Below are positions 59,011 through 64,000 of a DNA stretch of 64,000 bases, piece after piece. The DNA is from Phoronis australis (lineage: Eukaryota; Phoronida; Phoronidae): positions 171,645-235,644 of the forward strand of contig NMRA01000205.1 in NCBI GenBank assembly GCA_002633005.1. The letters run 5' to 3'. The position numbers and the translations under genes are program-made. Under the pieces are notes generated by a model, which was not told where the DNA came from, did not search any database, and saw only the letters and a program-made list of their open reading frames with translations. The stretch's first letter is position 1. Each line of letters begins with the position of its first letter.

Positions 59011-59779
59011 GGCATGTGCTTCAAGACGTGCCTTACTTTCTTCCGCGTGATAAGTTTTAGTACAGGATCTAATGTTACCGCTCTCCATCTCTCCAAGATC
59101 TGTTTCAATCTTTTAGGACAAATAGCAACTTGTGCCCAAAGCTTAAGATTCTCTTCTTTGAGGGCAATTCCCTACTGTTCCCTCACTACTGTATTCGTAC
59201 CTCATCAATGTGGTCCCTATAAACTGATCGCTCCGAGCCCCATGCCAGCATTCACCCAAGTCATTAAACTAATTTCCGTTTTTTCTATGCAGTGGGAGCG
59301 CAGGGCTATAGGCAATATCTTTTTGGAATTTAAGGTCTCAAACTACAGAGCACACACTACACAAAATATTTTCTTACTTCATCAAAAAGGAGACTCTACA
59401 AATTTATCATGCTACAGCCTGCAAACAGATTTCATTAAATTCCTTGACCACTGAAACATGGGTGCAAACAACTAACCTCTGGTGTCTGATGCAGCAGTAA
59501 TAAGCACAAGCAGAATTTTGAATATGACAGTTGTAATTTGTGTAAATTATCAAAAACATGAGAGATAAATTCGAAAATAATCTACATGTAACGCCCGTAA
59601 GGAAATTAAGAGCAGAAACAGTATTTGGAATAGTGTTGTCCATTATTTGTATAAAATATGAAAATTCATCATGCAACAACTTGCAAACTGATTTCACAGA
59701 AACATTGGGTAAAGACGTAAAAATATTTTACTTGGGGTGCCTGGTACTTCAGCTATAAGTAAAGGTAGAGTTTTGACTA

Positions 59780-60610
59780 ATGGCGTCCTTAATTTGCATA
59801 TATTATTCAAATTCAGGATGTATTCACCAGCAAACGAGGTCCATTAAATTCACTAACCATGGAAGCATAGGTGAAAACATTAAAGAAACCTGACTGAAGG
59901 GCTTGGTAAGGGCGTTTTAAGCAAAATATAATTTTGAATAATGGTGGCCTTAATTTGCATTAATTATGCAAATTTATCCTACAACAACATGCAAACTGAT
60001 TTCATTAAACTAATTGATCATAGAAACATAGGTGCAAATATCATGATAATTCACCTGTGGTGATTGGTACCATGGCAATTAAAACAAGTAAAATTTTGAA
60101 CAATGGCGGCCTTAATTTGCATTAATTATGCAAATTGACGATGTATCCACCCAAAAGCTTTCACTATTGATTTCGTTGACCATGGAAAGCATCAAAATAA
60201 CCTGCCTGCAGTGCTTGGTAAGGAAATTATGGGCAAAAATAGAATTTTGCATAATGACGGCCTTAATTTGCATAAATTATGCACATTGACGATGTATCCA
60301 CCCAAAAACTATCACTTTTACATTCGTTGACCATGGAAACAAGGGTGAAAGTATCAAAATAACCTGCCAGCAGAGCTTGGTGAGGAATTATAAGCAAAAA
60401 TAGAATCTTGCATAATGACGGCCTTAATTTGCATAAATTATGCAAATTGACAATGTTTTCACCAAAAAACGTACACTATTAAATTTGTTGACCATGAAAA
60501 CGAGGGTAAAAACCTCAATATTATCTGGCTGCAGTGCTTGGTAAGGAATTTATAAGCAAAAGTAGAATTCTGCATAATGGCGAGCTTAATTTGCATATTT
60601 TAAAAAGTGC
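59780..60610. repeat. Right internal repeat array of the foldback-like element
   Basis: About six units in the opposite orientation to the left array: TGGCGGCCTTAATTTGCATT, AATTATGCAAATTGACGATG, CACCCAAAAAC, GACCATGGAAAC. Unit spacing 150-165 bp. Confidence 0.75.
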
Positions 60611-60746
60611 TCAAGGATTGCGAACGGTCACCCACCCTAAATCATGATTAACTATGCCTAGGCCACATAGAACAGCAAAGAAAAAAACTTTATCCGACAA
60701 AACCAGGTTAAGTAAAAAAAAACAGCATTTGGCTCCCAAACTAGTT

Positions 60747-62199
60747 TCGCCACACATCGCGACGATTGATCTCGATTTCCAGCACCGTAGCTCAAGATCG
60801 GGACAGTGCCTTAAACAATGAGTTAGTTGTCAAGACTTGTCTTCGTATGTATATAAAACTGTTTTCGAAATAAAATTTGCGTTTATATTTTCCAGAGGGT
60901 TCACATCATTACCTCCTTTGATAGAGGTGTACAGAAAATGCGTTCATTCTGTCACGACGAATTCAAATAAACAACAGTGCATTTCAATCCTTTCCGGGAT
61001 ACAGTGGTTAGTCACTGACAAGGTGCCCCTAAAGATGGGGCTGCAACGTCGCCAGCAGAAACGATGAAACAACAAACGTGACACCTGGGTGTTCTTTATT
61101 TTCCTTTCCCATAAAAAGAAGACAGTGACATAAAAATTTATGATTTTGCCATGTAATGGCCTTAGGACTGTTCGTGAGCGCAGTTTTTTGAGAAATCAAC
61201 TATGAATAAATCATACTGCGTTCAGTTGCCGGCTTTACTGATGTAATAATCAGTGTCTGCTGACAGAAAGTTGTTGTGAAACAATAACTCGATTTTCTAT
61301 GCTATGGTCAGATATTAGGGGAATCCTTATTCAGATATATTCAGATATACATACAGTATTCAAATCATTGTTATAATTGTGTACCTTTTCCCTGAACGAT
61401 TCTGTGGAAGAGGAACCTGGTCTCGCGGCCCCCGACGTGTAAGTAGATTTGCAATTTTGCGGCGAATTCAGACACCAAAACATTCATGTGCACATTATTT
61501 CTTTGGTTCACTAGTCTAGTCCTTTCGTGGTCCTTTCGCAGCCAACTAACCCGGCTGATTTATGTTCATAATGTCTACAGTCCAGCCATGACGGGCCTGA
61601 TCGGGTTCCGAGCCACTGGGTTATAACCAGCCTTTTATATTTAGAACTGAAAAAATTCGCAAGTCTTAAATTACAATACACAGCTATGCTCTCCTGTCTG
61701 TATTCCATGGAGTAAAAATTCTAATTTATCTCCGAACAGACTCCAAACTTCCCGTTACCGACCTCGGTAAGGGGCCTACCGAACTTTGTACATGTAGTCT
61801 GCGGTACGTTAAATATTTCTATAAATCCGTAACAGCGAAAGAAAACAACTCATTTGTTTAAAAATTTAATGCATTTTAGGGGTTTTGCATCAAATTTTGA
61901 TGATTTGATGATTTATTTGTGTAAAACAGTGAATTCAATCGATAAGCTGACACCAATAAGCATCTTATGAATTGCTGAGCACACTGTGTTAGAAGCTGTG
62001 ACGTCATTGGTTCATTTCAGCACCTCCGTCTGCCGTCTGGTGTCAGGTAAAAGAAGTGATCTTGCTGTTATCGAGTGAAACTACTCGATCTAAATTGATA
62101 CAAAATACGTTGTTTCTATGGTGGTATTCGCCTTTGAGCAGTCCTCGTTCCGTCACCTGATAGTTCATCACTGACGTCAACCTTCCAAGTTAAATGCCT
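60747..62199. other. Displaced TRP copy 2 3' flank, no gene
   Basis: Matches 48883-50580 after the insertion. Frames differ between the copies. Confidence 0.5.
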
Positions 62200-62465
62200 A
62201 TACCAACTAAAAACTCATGCTCCCTGTGCCACACATTGGGCATTATGGTCCTTTGTGGGTGGGCTTTTCCACAGTTACCGTGTAATTTACTAAAAGCGTA
62301 GGCCACGCTTGTCCGTTTAGTAGAGTTTGAAAGGAGTTTTCAAATTTCCTTCTAAGCTTTTGAGGGTTGTCGAGGGTTACATAGCATTATTTTGTTTCAG
62401 AGAACATGAAGGCAAAGTCGTTTTAGTATCCGTGAATTGGCCAAAACCGGGTTTGGAATCCTTTT
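62200..62465 (+). repeat. Second TRP-like 5' flank in copy 2, without its gene
   Basis: Counterpart of 50580-50850: GTGGGTGGGCTTTTCCACAG, CCGTTTAGTAGAGTTTGAAA, GGAGTTTTCAAATTTCC, GGTTGTCGAGGGTTACATAG. Fourth copy of the TRP 5' flank in the window. Confidence 0.68.
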
Positions 62466-62609
62466 GAACCACCTTCTGTGTTATCTGAGCGGTTATCAGT
62501 ATCAAAGTTCAGTCACATCCGGTATTTGAGCGAGAAAAAATCCATCCACTGTGCGATGTTCTTCGTCCTCAACAAACTCGTTCGATGAGGCCTGTGAAAC
62601 GGATTGTTT

Positions 62610-63376
62610 TAAAATCCCCTCCACTTCTACACTCCACGACCACGTCGACCTATGGACCACGAGCCCCTCAACCCACGACTCCTTTGACCCACGTCCCACT
62701 ACTTACAATACTCGAAGCCGGGTTCGGCTCGGTCAACTTATTGACTCACCTTTGTCTGGCCGTAAGCTCAGCTGGCTTTCTTTATTTTTTGCCATTAATT
62801 GTAGCCAAAACAAAAACAAAAAAAAAAAAACAACGCGACCAAATTAAATCAAGTGCCTACCAATGTTACAAAGTGTCTCGTTCTGGCAGAGTGCAAACGT
62901 CTCCTCTTCTTTTTAGTGAATGGCAGGTTCAAGCTATTATGAGGAGAGTGCGAGCAGGCCACGAATACGTATTTTTTTCAGTAAATACAGTTTGAAAAAA
63001 CAATATGTTACATGTAGCATCTCGTAAGCGAATATACGACAGAAATCAAATAATAAAACTGAAATTATGTGTATAAAGGTTTTCACACTCGCTCCCTAAA
63101 TTAGGTAGAACAGAGACATTGGTAGCCGTGGAACTATTTCCGTGACAACAACAGCACTCTCACAATCCCCCATTTAATGTGTTCTTGTATCACTTTCTGT
63201 TTTTAATCACCTTTATTGATCCAGAGCAGTAGGTAAGTCTAAGGGGAAAGGCAATCAGCAACGTAATTAGTTTTTGAACTGGGTAAAAAGAGCAAAGATG
63301 CCTCTATTGCCGTTGGTCGTGGGTCGAGGGCCGGATCTTGGGATGTGGGGGTCGAGGGGGTTCTAGAACAATCCCA
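62610..63376. mobile_element. Candidate inverted-repeat element, copy 2
   Basis: Same element as 50979-51752. The left end has drifted (GGATTGTTTTAAAATCCCCT). Contains an A11 run near 62820. Confidence 0.4.
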
Positions 63377-63541
63377 GTGAAACTGCAGTCATTTTCTAGT
63401 GTCAATGATAGACCCCATTATGTGGGAAACCATTTCGTTCATTTGATTTTCTCACATAACTTTTATTTCACGATTACATGAATTTTGTCACACGATACGA
63501 CTCGCGTACGCATGAGCATAACTTCGCCCTTATGTACACGA

Positions 63542-63675
63542 CAGGGGCGGATCCAGGATTTTGATTTAGGGGAGGGGGCAGGGCAGAGTATTTGCCACTG
63601 AGGATTTTGCCCGTCAGACATTCGTACCCTTAAAGTGACAAATGGAATCGGGAAGAATTTTAGGTGGGCCATTAA
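63542..63675. mobile_element. Truncated MITE, copy 2
   Basis: Same truncated copy as 51922-52060, starting CAGGGGCGGATCCAGGATTT. Followed to the window end by sequence matching 52065-52365. Confidence 0.6.
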
Positions 63676-64000
63676 TGAGGGAAGTTCACAGGTCTGCGTG
63701 CATGGCCACTCTCCATGGGGTGTGTGAACCAGGTTGTTCGGTAGAGTGCTAGAGGACGGATTGGCTCTTAAATATTGAATGTTTCTCTGAGTACAACTTT
63801 CCCTTTCACTTTTAATTAACGGGTTGTGCTCATTTTTGATGTAGTAAAAACTCGCGCACAACTTTTTCAACCGGTCGCGCGTAGGGAAACAAATTCGAAT
63901 TTTATTTACTCTGTTCGGATATGAAAATATTTTCCCATAATTCTCTTTATGAGTTACAGGAATTTATTGCCCACTTGCCTTTTGCAAACAACAGGTCAAC

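Larger units (their letters stand above)
56834..60746. mobile_element. Foldback-like DNA transposon, 3.9 kb
   Basis: Outer arms of about 140 bp are inverted: left GGTTTAGTCCCTGAGCC then CCTGGTTTTGCC, GTGACCGTTCGCAA; right, read inverted, AACTAGTTTGGGAGCC, CCTGGTTTTGTC, GTGACCGTTCGCAA. Inside each arm lie five to six diverged units of about 155-175 bp in opposite orientations, the plan of foldback elements. Copy 1 of the duplication has the empty site at 48881 (ACAATC|TCGCC). Comparison gives an exact insertion without target duplication. The centre carries a decayed minus-strand transposon gene. Confidence 0.78.
54266..64000 (+). repeat. Segmental duplication, copy 2 (runs past the window end)
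   Basis: Direct repeat of 45770-52365 at a distance of about 8.5 kb. It has a 580-bp loss inside the TRP gene marked by an N at 55681, a 3.9-kb transposon insertion at 56834, and small indels. Homology is still visible at the last base of the window. Confidence 0.88.

Noticed and set aside
58987-59454. 155-residue plus-strand frame inside the foldback-like element
   Set aside because: The conserved protein pieces are on the opposite strand; the end of this frame comes from the arm repeat (LQTDFIKFLDH also appears in the other arm).

Overview
The window is nuclear DNA from an animal. It has spliced genes with consensus GT-AG introns, long AT-rich intergenic stretches and a dense load of decayed transposons. 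The element types (a THAP-containing Kolobok-like transposon with TTAA target sites, a Crypton-type tyrosine recombinase, Penelope-like GIY-YIG fragments, hAT-like MITEs) together with an LRR-Ig surface protein and a TRP channel duplication suggest a marine invertebrate. An amphioxus- or hemichordate-like deuterostome is my guess; the sequence alone does not settle the species.

Layout. 0-2.8 kb: a 37-bp minisatellite, a Kolobok-like transposase fragment and a MITE. 2.855-17.0 kb, minus strand: a complete six-exon SLC16-type (monocarboxylate transporter-like) gene. Its exons join in frame to 571 codons plus a stop. Its last intron holds a 1.94-kb Kolobok-like transposon with 157-bp terminal inverted repeats; its first intron holds a candidate 2.4-kb element with unrecognised coding-like exons. 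17-31 kb is gene-poor: a Crypton pseudogene, a 22-copy 49-bp tandem array, a 1.12-kb inverted-repeat element with a clean 8-bp target duplication, a head-to-head MITE palindrome and a Penelope-like fragment. 31.6-33.0 kb, plus strand: an intronless gene for a secreted or type I membrane protein with a sushi-like domain. 36.4-39.1 kb, minus strand: an intronless LRR-Ig gene interrupted by one in-frame TGA. 39.4-45.7 kb has no supported gene, only microsatellites and a possible tRNA-derived SINE.

45.8-64 kb is a tandem direct duplication with a period of about 8.5 kb. Each copy carries an ankyrin/six-transmembrane TRP channel gene. Copy 1 has two frameshifts. Copy 2 is collapsed around a single N, and its 5' 565 bp are identical to copy 1 while its flanks are diverged. 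Copy 2 also holds a 3.9-kb foldback-like transposon that is absent from copy 1, so copy 1 shows the empty site. A Penelope-like 3' end lies next to the start of copy 2. The TRP 5' flank occurs four times in 16 kb, which points to an older duplication.

The host genes do not form an obvious pathway: one solute transporter, two surface proteins and one cation channel family. The clearest genomic story is the layering of transposons and the recent duplication.
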